Shown here: piece by piece, positions 37,104-46,036 of the stretch | Numbering within the stretch: position 1 is the first letter of the stretch | Layout: each line of letters opens with the position of its first letter | Source of the DNA: Bacteroidota bacterium | GTDB lineage: Bacteria > Bacteroidota > Bacteroidia > Flavobacteriales > Flavobacteriaceae | DNA: 64,000 bases | Direction of reading: 5' to 3' | Assembly (NCBI GenBank): GCA_018267095.1 | Contig: JAFDZC010000018.1 | Location: 434,001 to 498,000 of the forward strand | The notes under the pieces: generated by a model | What the model was told of the DNA's origin: nothing | Database searches by the model: none | The model's input: only the letters and a program-made list of their open reading frames with translations | Program-made: the position numbers and the translations under genes

Positions 37104-37130
37104 GCGTAATATAATCGTTCAAACGGACGG

Positions 37131-37163
37131 CAAAGATAATACAAATTCAAAAAAATATGACAA
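37131..37163 (-). promoter_or_regulatory. Promoter of miaB
   Basis: On the minus strand TTG (37161-37163), 22 bases, TATCTTTG (37131-37138). Both boxes match the Bacteroidota consensus. Transcription would start about 20 bases before miaB. Confidence 0.55.
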
Positions 37164-37326
37164 GATGTCAGCGAAGGATTTCTTGATACAATATATTAAG
37201 GTATGATTTGCATACTTTCTTCTTAAGCAGTCTTTGCTTCAATTGATTGAAAATTCTTTGAAATACAAAAACATCGGTGAAATGTTCAAAATTTCGTTCA
37301 AATACAGCTTATTTAAAAAAAATAGA

Positions 37327-37334
37327 TACTTTTG
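37327..37334 (+). promoter_or_regulatory. Probable -7 box of topA
   Basis: TACTTTTG matches TAnnTTTG, 52 bases before the topA start. No TTG stands at the right distance, so the promoter call is tentative. The rest of the 283-base miaB-topA gap shows nothing else. Confidence 0.4.
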
Positions 37335-37386
37335 CCCCAAATCGCAGTAGCCTATTTTGGCTGTTCTTGCGTGTTAAAACAGGATT

Positions 37387-39885
37387 ATGGCAAAGAATTT
37401 AGTGATTGTTGAGTCGCCTGCTAAGGCAAAAACCATCGAAAAATTTCTGGGGAGTGATTACCAAGTGGAATCGAGTTATGGACACATAGCTGACTTGCCC
37501 TCTAAAGAAATCGGAGTGGATATTCAAAACGGTTTCAAACCCAAATATGAAGTTTCTTCTGATAAAAAAGCGTTGGTTTCTAAGCTCAAAACTTTGTCTA
37601 AAAACGCAGAAATGGTTTGGTTGGCTTCCGATGAGGATCGTGAAGGGGAGGCTATTTCTTGGCACTTAGCCGAAGAACTCAAATTGGACAAAAACAAAAC
37701 CAAACGCATTGTTTTTCATGAAATTACCAAATCAGCCATTCTTAAAGCGATTGAAAATCCGCGTGAGATTAATTACGATTTAGTTAATGCCCAACAAGCG
37801 CGTCGCGTTTTAGATCGTTTGGTAGGTTATGAACTTTCACCGGTTTTGTGGCGCAAAGTCAAAGGCGGACTTTCGGCCGGACGTGTGCAGTCTGTGGCGG
37901 TTCGTTTGATTGTGGAGCGTGAAAGAGAAATTCAAGAGTTTAAAGCCGTTGCGAGTTATTCAGTAACAGCTGAGTTTACCAATGTTTCCGGTAAATCTTT
38001 CAAAGCCAAATTATCCAAGAATTTCAATACCCAAAAAGAAGCCGAAGATTTTCTGAATCAAAGCATTTCATCACAGTACAAGGTTTCGGACATTGAAACC
38101 AAACCGGCCAAAAAATCACCTGCGGCCCCGTTTACGACTTCGACTTTGCAGCAAGAAGCTGCCCGTAAGTTGTATCTTCCGGTGGGCATTACCATGCAAT
38201 TAGCGCAACGTTTGTACGAGGCCGGACTCATTACGTATATGAGAACCGACAGCGTGAACCTTTCGCAAGAAGCGATGAATGCAGCCCAAGCCGAAATTGT
38301 CAAATCATACGGCGAAAAATACGCCAAGCCGCGGTCGTTTGTCACCAAAGCAAAAGGCGCACAAGAAGCACACGAAGCCATTCGACCGACTGATATGTCA
38401 CGTCATACAGTTAATATCGATCGGGATCAGGCGCGTTTGTATGATTTGATTTGGAAAAGAACGTTGGCTTCGCAGATGAGCGATGCTGAACTCGAGCGAA
38501 CAGGTGTTAAGATTCAGGCCAACAACCACAACGAAATCTACGCTGCTTCGGGCGAAGTGTTGCTTTTTGACGGTTTCTTAAAAGTTTACCTCGAAGGAAA
38601 CGACGACGATGAAGAAGAACAAGAAGGCATGTTGCCGGCCATGAAGGTGAACGAATCCTTGCTATGCCCGTCAATTGTGGCTACCGAAAGATATTCTAGA
38701 CCGGCGCCTCGTTATACCGAAGCTTCACTGGTAAAAAAACTGGAAGAATTGGGGATTGGACGTCCATCGACTTATGCCCCGACCATTTCAACCATCATCA
38801 ATAGAAATTATATTGAAAAAGGAAATCTAGAAGGGCAAGAACGTCCGTATATGCAACTGGTTTTAAAATCAGGCGCTGTGACGAGTCAACAGCTCAAAGA
38901 AAATACAGGTTCTGATAAAGGGAAATTGGTTCCGACAGACATCGGAACGATTGTGACGGATTTTCTGGTAAAGAATTTTGGTAACATTCTCGATTATAAT
39001 TTTACCGCCAAGGTCGAGCAGGATTTTGATGAAATTGCCGAAGGAAATACCAATTGGCAAACGATGATGAACGAATTTTACAATACGTTCCATCCGAATG
39101 TTACTGAAGTTGAGGCCAATGCCGAACGTGAAAGCGGCGAACGCATTTTGGGCATTGATCCGCAATCTGGTCGTCAGGTAAGTGTTCGTTTAGGTAAATT
39201 TGGTCCGATGGCACAAATTGGCGAAGCTGATGCTGATGATAAGAAATTTGCTAGTTTAAAATCTGATCAAAATATCAGTACCATCACCTTAGAGGAAGCA
39301 TTGAATTTGTTCTTGCTACCGAAGATTTTGGGTCAATACAAAGGTGAAGAAGTCGAAGTGAGCAATGGTCGATTCGGACCGTATGTAAGATTTGGCAATA
39401 CTTTTATTTCCTTACCCAAAGGTGAAGATCCGCTGGATGTAAACCTTGAGCGCGCTCAAGAATTAATTGATCAGAAGTTGCAAGCCGATGCGCCAATTGC
39501 TACGTATGAAAACATGCCGGTTCAAAAAGGTGTAGGTCGTTTTGGGCCGTTCATCAAATGGAATGGATTGTTTATCAACGTGAGCAAGAAGTATAATTTT
39601 GACCGACTTTCACAAAGCGATATTCAAGAGTTGATTCAGGATAAACTTCAAAAAGATATTGACAAGGTGATTCACCATTGGAAAGATGAAGGGATTTTAG
39701 TCGAAAAAGCGCGGTGGGGTCGCTCGATCATTACCCAAGGAAAAATCAAAATAGAATTGGGCAAAGAAGTAGATGCTTCAAAACTAACGCTTGATCAAGT
39801 CAAGGAACTCATCGAAAAGAAGGTGCCGGCCAAAAAAGTAGCTGCCAAAAAAGCGGCTTCAAAATCAACTACAAAAAAGAAATAA
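37387..39885 (+). CDS. topA: DNA topoisomerase I (type IA)
   Basis: TopA relaxes negatively supercoiled DNA by cutting one strand. The 832-residue protein starts with the Toprim domain (NLVIVESPAKAKTIEKFLG, then SDEDREGEAISWH with the acidic metal ligands). The active-site tyrosine is in LITYMRTDSVNLS. The core motifs QQARRVLDRLVGYELSP and GRPSTYAPTIS are intact. Instead of zinc fingers the C terminus has repeated topo I C-terminal modules (GRFGPYVRFG, GRFGPFIKWNG) and a lysine/alanine-rich tail (KKVAAKKAASKSTTKKK), as in other Bacteroidota. The arginase-fold gene follows after three bases. Confidence 0.97.
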   Translation: MAKNLVIVESPAKAKTIEKFLGSDYQVESSYGHIADLPSKEIGVDIQNGFKPKYEVSSDKKALVSKLKTLSKNAEMVWLASDEDREGEAISWHLAEELKLDKNKTKRIVFHEITKSAILKAIENPREINYDLVNAQQARRVLDRLVGYELSPVLWRKVKGGLSAGRVQSVAVRLIVEREREIQEFKAVASYSVTAEFTNVSGKSFKAKLSKNFNTQKEAEDFLNQSISSQYKVSDIETKPAKKSPAAPFTTSTLQQEAARKLYLPVGITMQLAQRLYEAGLITYMRTDSVNLSQEAMNAAQAEIVKSYGEKYAKPRSFVTKAKGAQEAHEAIRPTDMSRHTVNIDRDQARLYDLIWKRTLASQMSDAELERTGVKIQANNHNEIYAASGEVLLFDGFLKVYLEGNDDDEEEQEGMLPAMKVNESLLCPSIVATERYSRPAPRYTEASLVKKLEELGIGRPSTYAPTISTIINRNYIEKGNLEGQERPYMQLVLKSGAVTSQQLKENTGSDKGKLVPTDIGTIVTDFLVKNFGNILDYNFTAKVEQDFDEIAEGNTNWQTMMNEFYNTFHPNVTEVEANAERESGERILGIDPQSGRQVSVRLGKFGPMAQIGEADADDKKFASLKSDQNISTITLEEALNLFLLPKILGQYKGEEVEVSNGRFGPYVRFGNTFISLPKGEDPLDVNLERAQELIDQKLQADAPIATYENMPVQKGVGRFGPFIKWNGLFINVSKKYNFDRLSQSDIQELIQDKLQKDIDKVIHHWKDEGILVEKARWGRSIITQGKIKIELGKEVDASKLTLDQVKELIEKKVPAKKVAAKKAASKSTTKKK

Positions 39886-39888
39886 TAT

Positions 39889-41034
39889 ATGGAATTTAGT
39901 TTTTTGGAACCTGTTGCAGATGAAATTCAAAACTTAGTTAAAGAATTATCGTCACAGCAACTTGGGCGCAAAATTGTATTTCATACCCAAGATGATTTTC
40001 CGGATTTAGATCAAATCAAATTGGCCATCATTGGAGTAAGTGAAAATCGGGGCGGTTTTGTAGTCGATTTTGAGTTAACTCATTTTAGAAATGAATTTTA
40101 TCGTCTGTATCCGGGGAATTGGGAAGCATCGATTGCCGATTTGGGCGATATTTTGCCCGGAAGCACCAAAAGTGATACATATTTTGCCTTGCAACAAGTG
40201 GTTTCTACTTTGCTCAAAAGGCGTATAATTCCAATCGTTATTGGTGGTACGCAAGATTTAACTTATCCGTTGTATCGTGCCTATGATCAATTGGAACAGA
40301 TGGTTAACTTGGTTTCTATTGACAATCGTTTTGATTTTGGCAAGGAAGAAGAAAGCATTTCAGCCCAATCATATCTGACCAAGATTGTTTTGGATGAACC
40401 CAACAATTTATTCAATTTTTGCAATATTGGATATCAGACTTATTTTAATTCGCAAGAAGAAATTGATTTAATTGAAAAGTTGTTCTTTGATGCTTATCGA
40501 TTGGGTGATATTTCAGGCGATATAACTTTGTCTGAACCTGTTTTTAGAGATGCTGATATTGTATCTCTAGATTTAACTTCGGTAAAATCATCAGACTCGG
40601 GGAATTTTATAAGTTTTATGCCTAATGGATTTACCGGTAAAGAAATCTGTGCTTTGTCTCGTTATTCGGGTTTAAGTGATAAGGTTTCAATGTTTGGTAT
40701 TTTTAATCACCATGGAACAGCTCAAGAAGCTGTTTTATTAGCTCAAATTGTTTGGTATTTTATTGAGGGTTTTCATTATCGGTCAAACGAGTATCCTTTT
40801 GGAAGTAAGGACAACTATGTTAGATACATTGTTCCGTTAGACGAAGACGAATTAGTATTCTTCAGAAGTGATAAAACTGAGCGTTGGTGGATTGAAATCC
40901 CGTATATTTCATCAGGCAATAATAAATTAAAGAAAAGTGCGTTGTTACCATGTTCTTACGAAGAATACTTAAAAGCCTGCAATCACGAAATACCTGAGCG
41001 GTGGTGGAAAGCACAAAGAAAGAACATAATCTAA
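39889..41034 (+). CDS. Arginase/formimidoylglutamase-fold protein, probably not a metal enzyme
   Basis: The 381-residue protein has the ureohydrolase fold pattern: AIIGVSENRGG, a GDILPG segment and IIPIVIGGTQDLTYPLYRAYDQ followed by NLVSIDNRFDFG. In true arginases these last two are GGDH and DAHxD; here the histidine and several aspartate ligands are replaced (GGTQD, SIDNRFD), and the third site (usually DxDxxDP) reads SLDLTSVKSSD. The metal site is therefore probably lost and hydrolysis unlikely. It lies between topA and gldK. This location suggests a conserved non-enzymatic role in flavobacteria, which is an inference. Confidence 0.75.
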   Translation: MEFSFLEPVADEIQNLVKELSSQQLGRKIVFHTQDDFPDLDQIKLAIIGVSENRGGFVVDFELTHFRNEFYRLYPGNWEASIADLGDILPGSTKSDTYFALQQVVSTLLKRRIIPIVIGGTQDLTYPLYRAYDQLEQMVNLVSIDNRFDFGKEEESISAQSYLTKIVLDEPNNLFNFCNIGYQTYFNSQEEIDLIEKLFFDAYRLGDISGDITLSEPVFRDADIVSLDLTSVKSSDSGNFISFMPNGFTGKEICALSRYSGLSDKVSMFGIFNHHGTAQEAVLLAQIVWYFIEGFHYRSNEYPFGSKDNYVRYIVPLDEDELVFFRSDKTERWWIEIPYISSGNNKLKKSALLPCSYEEYLKACNHEIPERWWKAQRKNII

Positions 41035-41108
41035 GTAATAAATTAACTTTAAAGTAATTATCATCAGTTTATCTGTAATTTTTATCCTACAAAAAAATCA
41101 AAAATAAC

Positions 41109-41142
41109 GCATTTTATCGATGTTTTTTGCATTTTATCGATT
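41109..41142 (+). promoter_or_regulatory. Direct repeat CATTTTATCGAT, 20-bp spacing, upstream of gldK
   Basis: The box GCATTTTATCGATnT occurs twice, with TCGAT starting at 41117 and 41137 (20 bases apart). The A-rich stretch CAAAAAAATCAAAAA precedes it. An equivalent pair with the same 20-base spacing lies at 51341-51374 upstream of the leucine-rich-repeat genes. It looks like a pair of protein-binding half-sites on one face of the helix. Confidence 0.5.
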
Positions 41143-41171
41143 AAAAATTTTTTTAATTCAGGCTTTACTTC

Positions 41172-41179
41172 TACTTTTG
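41172..41179 (+). promoter_or_regulatory. Possible -7 box of the gldKLMN operon
   Basis: TACTTTTG matches TAnnTTTG and lies 30 bases after the TCGAT repeat pair. No TTG stands at the expected distance. The leader to gldK would be about 120 bases. Confidence 0.35.
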
Positions 41180-41302
41180 AAAAGTGAATTGATGCATTGG
41201 CTGTAGGCTTAATAAATTTTAATAACATTTAATTGCTTTTTTAAAAAATAATAAATAGGTTTACGGCCTCAAATTATAAACACATTTCATAACCCCAATT
41301 AT

Positions 41303-42733
41303 ATGAAGAAATTCATTTCATTTTCGGTAATTTTAGCTACGTTAATCAGCTGTGGAGGCTCGACTGACAAGGGAGAATTGGTAGGAGTTAAAGGAAGGAA
41401 GTGGCATCCGGAAAAACCATACGGAATGACTCTAGTTCCTGGTGGGTCTTTCATTATGGGGAAATCAGACGATGATTTGGCCAATGTGCAGGATGCGCCC
41501 ACCAAAACGGTGACCGTTCGTTCATTTTATATGGACGAAACTGAAATTACTAATAGTGAGTACCGTGAATTCGTTGAATGGGTTAAAGATTCAACGATTC
41601 GTGTTCGTTTGGCTATTCTGGCTGATGAAGTTGGCGGTGGCGGTGCGGCCGGTGGTGCTAGCGGAAAAAGCGGAAAAGGAGCAGGTAAAGCTTCTGGAAG
41701 TATCGGTGACTTTGCTTTCAACGATGCCGATCCAGCTAAAATGACTCCATATGACAAATACATGTATGAGAACTATTACAGTGTTGGGACGGATGATGAT
41801 CCATATGCTGGGCGAAAACTCAACAGAAAAGTAAAGTTGATTAAAGATACTTCTAAATATCCGGATGAATACTATACTGAAGTTATGGACTCGATGTATT
41901 TGCCTGTTGCTGAGTCGTATAACGGCTTAAGAACTGTAGATGTGAATAAATTGAAATTCCGTTATTCATGGATGGATATTCAAGCGGCTGCAAAAGCCAA
42001 GACTGGTAGAAGAAAGGATTTTATCAAGACTGAACAAACTAAGGTTTATCCAGATACTACAGTATGGATTAAGGATTTTGCATATTCTTACAATGAGCCA
42101 ATGCATAATGATTATTTATGGCACCAAGCTTATTCTGAGTATCCTGTAGTGGGTGTCAACTGGAAACAAGCCAAAGCTTTTTGTGCGTGGAGAACACTTA
42201 AAAAGAATACTTGGATTAAATCTAAGAAAAAAGGAAGAGATTTAACAAATTCTTTCCGTTTGCCAACAGAGGCTGAATGGGAATATTCTGCACGAGGCGG
42301 TTTACAATCAGGTACTTATCCTTGGGGTGGCCCTTACACTAAAAATGACAGAGGTTGTTTCTTGGCAAACTTCAAGCCTAATCGAGGTGATTATGCTGCT
42401 GATCAGTCATTATATACAGTTGAAGCTAAGTCTTTTGAGCCTAATGGTTATAATTTGTACAATATGGCTGGTAATGTAGCAGAGTGGACTGATTCGTCTT
42501 ATGATGCCGGTGCTTATGAATATGTATCCTCAATGAATCCAAATGTTCCTGACACCAAAAATATGCGTAAAGTAGTGCGTGGAGGTTCATGGAAAGATGT
42601 TGCTTATTTCATTCAGGTAAGTACGCGTGACTTCGAATATGCCGACACAGCTAGAAGTTACATCGGCTTCAGAACTGTTCAAGATTACATGGGTACTGTA
42701 ACTACAGGCAATGGTAAGGCACCTAAAAAATAA
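41303..42733 (+). CDS. gldK: Gliding motility/type IX secretion lipoprotein GldK
   Basis: GldK is an outer-membrane lipoprotein that forms the periplasmic ring of the type IX secretion system with GldN. The 476-residue protein has a lipobox LISC (cysteine 15) and the sulfatase-modifying-enzyme-like fold: MTLVPGGSFIMG, DETEITNSEYREFV, FRLPTEAEWEYSARGG, NMAGNVAEWTDSS and VVRGGSWKD. A glycine/alanine/serine/lysine-rich insert lies at about residues 112-133. It is the first gene of gldKLMN. Confidence 0.96.
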   Translation: MKKFISFSVILATLISCGGSTDKGELVGVKGRKWHPEKPYGMTLVPGGSFIMGKSDDDLANVQDAPTKTVTVRSFYMDETEITNSEYREFVEWVKDSTIRVRLAILADEVGGGGAAGGASGKSGKGAGKASGSIGDFAFNDADPAKMTPYDKYMYENYYSVGTDDDPYAGRKLNRKVKLIKDTSKYPDEYYTEVMDSMYLPVAESYNGLRTVDVNKLKFRYSWMDIQAAAKAKTGRRKDFIKTEQTKVYPDTTVWIKDFAYSYNEPMHNDYLWHQAYSEYPVVGVNWKQAKAFCAWRTLKKNTWIKSKKKGRDLTNSFRLPTEAEWEYSARGGLQSGTYPWGGPYTKNDRGCFLANFKPNRGDYAADQSLYTVEAKSFEPNGYNLYNMAGNVAEWTDSSYDAGAYEYVSSMNPNVPDTKNMRKVVRGGSWKDVAYFIQVSTRDFEYADTARSYIGFRTVQDYMGTVTTGNGKAPKK

Positions 42734-42786
42734 AACTATTAACCAATTTTTATATTAATTAACTTAACTAACTAACAATTTTAATT

Positions 42787-43419
42787 ATGGCAATTTTAAG
42801 CAAAAAAGCAATGAATTTCGCTTACGGTATGGGAGCGGCAGTAGTAATCATCGGAGCACTTTTCAAATTGATGCACTGGCCGGGAGCAAGTATCATGCTT
42901 ATCGTAGGTCTTAGTACTGAGGCTTTTATCTTTGGTCTTTCTGCATTTGAAAAACCAGACGAAGAGCTTGACTGGTCATTGGTTTATCCTGAATTAGCAG
43001 GAGGTGAGGCTAGAAAAAAAGATAAAAAAGAAGATCCAAAAGATGCACAAGGTTTGCTTTCACAGAAGCTTGACAATATGTTGAAAGAAGCTAAAATTGA
43101 CGCTGAGCTTATGGCTAGCTTAGGTAATAGCATACGTAATTTTGAAGGCGCAGCTAAAGGTATTTCTCCAACAGTTGATGCCATTGCTTCTACTAAAAAA
43201 TATAGCGAAGAAATGAACACTGCTGCGGCACAAATGGAGTCTTTGAACAGTTTATACAAAATTCAATTAGAAAGCGCTTCTAGAAACGCACAAATTAATA
43301 ACGAAGTAGCCGAGAACAATCTTAAATTGAAAGATCAAATGCAGTCATTGACTTCTAACTTGTCTTCATTGAACAATGTTTACGGAGGTATGCTTTCTGC
43401 AATGAGTAATAGAGGATAA
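42787..43419 (+). CDS. gldL: Type IX secretion motor protein GldL
   Basis: GldL is the inner-membrane stator-like protein that, with GldM, converts proton motive force to motion for gliding and type IX export. The 210-residue protein has two N-terminal membrane segments (about residues 9-27 and 35-53) with GLSTEAFIFG in the second; glutamate 45 probably corresponds to the proton-coupling glutamate of the family. A long cytoplasmic helical, coiled-coil-like part follows from about residue 75. It is 53 bases after gldK and 50 before gldM. Confidence 0.95.
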   Translation: MAILSKKAMNFAYGMGAAVVIIGALFKLMHWPGASIMLIVGLSTEAFIFGLSAFEKPDEELDWSLVYPELAGGEARKKDKKEDPKDAQGLLSQKLDNMLKEAKIDAELMASLGNSIRNFEGAAKGISPTVDAIASTKKYSEEMNTAAAQMESLNSLYKIQLESASRNAQINNEVAENNLKLKDQMQSLTSNLSSLNNVYGGMLSAMSNRG

Positions 43420-43469
43420 TTTTTCTCACATTTTTACTAGTAATAATCAAGAAAATTAATTAAGAAAAA

Positions 43470-45011
43470 ATGGCAGGAGGAAAATTAACCCCTAGACAGA
43501 AGATGATTAACCTGATGTACTTGGTTTTCATCGCAATGTTGGCATTGAACATGTCAAAAGAAGTACTATCAGCGTTTGGATTAATGAATGAAAAATTCGA
43601 AGATGTAAACAAAGGTGCAAAAAAAGCTAATGAAGAAATGCTTGCTGTTTTAGCAGCAAAAGCATCTGAGAATGCTACTTTTAAAGTAGCTTTAGAAGAA
43701 GCTAATCAAGTGAAAGATGCTTCTAAAAAATTCTACGATTACTTAGAGACTGTTAAAACTGATATCACAAAGGATTTTCCGGTTGAGGAAAAAACAGGGA
43801 AGCTTCCTTATGAGGCCATGGATAAATCTAATATCGATGAGAAATGGTTCAAAGGCGATGGATATTCAGCTAAAGGTAAAGAAATTGTTGCTCACTACGA
43901 TGAGTATTTAAAAAGCATGAAATCGATTTTAGGACAAAATGTGAAATTGACACCTATTGTCCGTGAAATTGATGCTAAATTTAATACTGCTGATGTGAAA
44001 GATGGTGAAGGTGTTAAGAAGAAATACCTTGACTACCATTTCAAAGGCTTCCCAGCAATCGCAACTTTAGCTAAAATTGCATTAGCTCAAAACGATATCA
44101 AAAAAGCAGAAGCTGATGTATATAGTATTTTGCTTGGTAAAGCTGCTATTGAAACAATGTCACTCAAAAACTTCCAAGCGATTGTAGCTCTTGACAAAAA
44201 TGTTTATTTCCAAGGTGAGCAAGTAACAGGTAAAGTTGTTATTGGTAAATACGATGAAAATATCAAAGTTGCTGGTTTCAACGGACCTGGTAAAATCGTA
44301 AACGGTCAAGCAGTTATTAATTCAACTGCGGGTAGCATTGGTGAGCAAAATCTTAAAGGAAGTTTTACATTTATGGAAGATGGCAAGCCGGTTAATCTAC
44401 CTTTCGAAGGTAAGTATGTGGTTGTTCCTCGTCCAAATTCAGCGAACATCTCTGCTGACAAAATGAATGTTGTTTACCGTGGTCTGCCTAACCCTATGAC
44501 AATTTCATTTGCAGGTATCTCTGACAACAATGTTACAGCTTCAGCTCCTGGTTTGACAAAAGCTGGACAGAACGGTAAATACAATTTAAATCCTGGTACA
44601 GGTACTGAAGTAACCGTTTCAGTTTCTGGTAAAATGTCGGATGGAAAAACAGTTTCTGATAAAAAGGTATTCCGTATCAAGAACATACCTGGTCCACAAG
44701 GTGCTATTGGTGGTGAAATGGGTAACACTAAAGGAGCTAAATCTCGTTTAGAAGTATCTCAAATTACAGCTAAGTTGCCTGATTTCTTGTATGACCTTAA
44801 TTTCCAAGTAACTCAATTTACATTTAAAGTTCCTGGTCAAGCGGCCATTATTGTTAACGGAGATCGCGTTAATGGTCAATGTAAAGCTGCACTTGCTAGA
44901 GCCGGAAGAGGTGACCAAATTACAATCTATGATATCAAAACTAAGATTGTTGGTGTTGCTTCTAATATCATCCCGCCCAAGTGTTCACCGGTTATTTATG
45001 AAATACAATAA
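43470..45011 (+). CDS. gldM: Type IX secretion motor protein GldM
   Basis: GldM spans the periplasm from the GldL motor to the GldK/GldN ring. The 513-residue protein has one N-terminal membrane segment (MINLMYLVFIAMLALNMSKEVL, about residues 12-33), the conserved MAGGKLTPRQKMINLMYLVF start, a helical first periplasmic domain and three beta-rich domains (about 220-513) with Ig-like patterns. The length is typical. Confidence 0.96.
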   Translation: MAGGKLTPRQKMINLMYLVFIAMLALNMSKEVLSAFGLMNEKFEDVNKGAKKANEEMLAVLAAKASENATFKVALEEANQVKDASKKFYDYLETVKTDITKDFPVEEKTGKLPYEAMDKSNIDEKWFKGDGYSAKGKEIVAHYDEYLKSMKSILGQNVKLTPIVREIDAKFNTADVKDGEGVKKKYLDYHFKGFPAIATLAKIALAQNDIKKAEADVYSILLGKAAIETMSLKNFQAIVALDKNVYFQGEQVTGKVVIGKYDENIKVAGFNGPGKIVNGQAVINSTAGSIGEQNLKGSFTFMEDGKPVNLPFEGKYVVVPRPNSANISADKMNVVYRGLPNPMTISFAGISDNNVTASAPGLTKAGQNGKYNLNPGTGTEVTVSVSGKMSDGKTVSDKKVFRIKNIPGPQGAIGGEMGNTKGAKSRLEVSQITAKLPDFLYDLNFQVTQFTFKVPGQAAIIVNGDRVNGQCKAALARAGRGDQITIYDIKTKIVGVASNIIPPKCSPVIYEIQ

Positions 45012-45062
45012 TCATTTGAGGATATACGTTTAAAAAGCCTCAAATAACCTAAAATAATAAAG

Positions 45063-45974
45063 ATGAAGCTAAGAAATTGTTTATTGGTACTTTTAGCCAT
45101 CACTGCTGGTAAGCTTTCGGCACAATCAAATTTGCTGAATGCTAAAACCCCTAGTGAAATCGGCAAGAAAACACCTGCACAATTGATTTCTGACAATGAC
45201 AAGCCACTGCCATATGGTTATGTACATGACAGAGATGTATTGATGGGTAAGAGTATTTGGGAACTCATCGATCTTGATGAGCGTATTAACTTCCCATTGT
45301 ATTACCCAATTGATACTGCCAATATTGGTAAAGACCGTAGATCACTATTTACTGTTTTGCTCAATGGCATCAAAAGTGGAAAAATTACGGAGGTGTATGC
45401 CGATGATTATTTCAATACCAAGAAGACACTAAAAGATATGCAATCATCTTTTAAATATGTTGATACGACGCAAACTGGTTTGGATGAAATCAACAACTTT
45501 TATGACGACTATAAAGCTGGAAGAAAAGTTCTTGATCCGCAATACATCAACACCAAAGATTTGACCGCTCAAGATATCACAGGATACAAAATCAAAGGAT
45601 ATTGGTATTTTGACAAACGCCAAAGTGAGCTAAAATACAGATTATTGGGTATTTGCCCGGTATCTCCTGAGGCTCGTGATATAGGTGCTGAAAATCCAGA
45701 CGTAATCGAACTTTTCTGGGTTTACTTCCCTGCAATTCGAGACGTTCTCCATGAAGCAAAGGCTTTTAATGACAAGAACTCTGCACAGCCAATCACCTTT
45801 GATCACCTTTTGAACTCACGCAGATTTAACGGTGTGATTTACAAAGAAGAGAACGTATACGGTGACCGTAACATTGCTGATTACGAGAGAGACAATGCGC
45901 AAATGCAGCTTTTAGAATCAGAACGTATCAAAGAAAAGATTCGAAACTTCGAACAAGATATGTGGAACTACTAA
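45063..45974 (+). CDS. gldN: Type IX secretion ring protein GldN
   Basis: GldN is the periplasmic partner of GldK in the outer-membrane-associated ring. The 303-residue product has a signal peptide (about residues 1-20, ending LSAQ), then the family region GYVHDRDVLMGKSIWELIDLDERINFPLYYP and further on IKGYWYFDKRQSELKYRLLGICPV and FWVYFPAIRDVL. It is the last gene of the operon, followed by a terminator. Confidence 0.95.
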   Translation: MKLRNCLLVLLAITAGKLSAQSNLLNAKTPSEIGKKTPAQLISDNDKPLPYGYVHDRDVLMGKSIWELIDLDERINFPLYYPIDTANIGKDRRSLFTVLLNGIKSGKITEVYADDYFNTKKTLKDMQSSFKYVDTTQTGLDEINNFYDDYKAGRKVLDPQYINTKDLTAQDITGYKIKGYWYFDKRQSELKYRLLGICPVSPEARDIGAENPDVIELFWVYFPAIRDVLHEAKAFNDKNSAQPITFDHLLNSRRFNGVIYKEENVYGDRNIADYERDNAQMQLLESERIKEKIRNFEQDMWNY

Positions 45975-45996
45975 TTGGTAGTACATTATAAAAACA

Positions 45997-46031
45997 AAAC
46001 TCCCGTTCATTGAGCGGGAGTTTTTATTTTT
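45997..46031 (+). terminator. Terminator of the gldKLMN operon
   Basis: AAACTCCCG(TTCA) and (TTGAG)CGGGAGTTTTT pair around a short loop and are followed by ATTTTT. Its T tail overlaps the -7 box of the next gene. Confidence 0.85.
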
Positions 46032-46032
46032 G
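46025..46032 (+). promoter_or_regulatory. Probable -7 box of the FAD oxidoreductase gene
   Basis: TATTTTTG matches TAnnTTTG and ends four bases before the chosen ATG at 46037. It sits in the T tail of the preceding terminator. No TTG at 17-23 bases (a TTC is 16 away), so the call is moderate. If right, the mRNA is leaderless. Confidence 0.4.
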
Positions 46033-46036
46033 CACT

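Noticed and set aside
39889-41034. Active arginase or formimidoylglutamase
   Set aside because: The metal-binding motifs are replaced, so an enzymatic name would be misleading.
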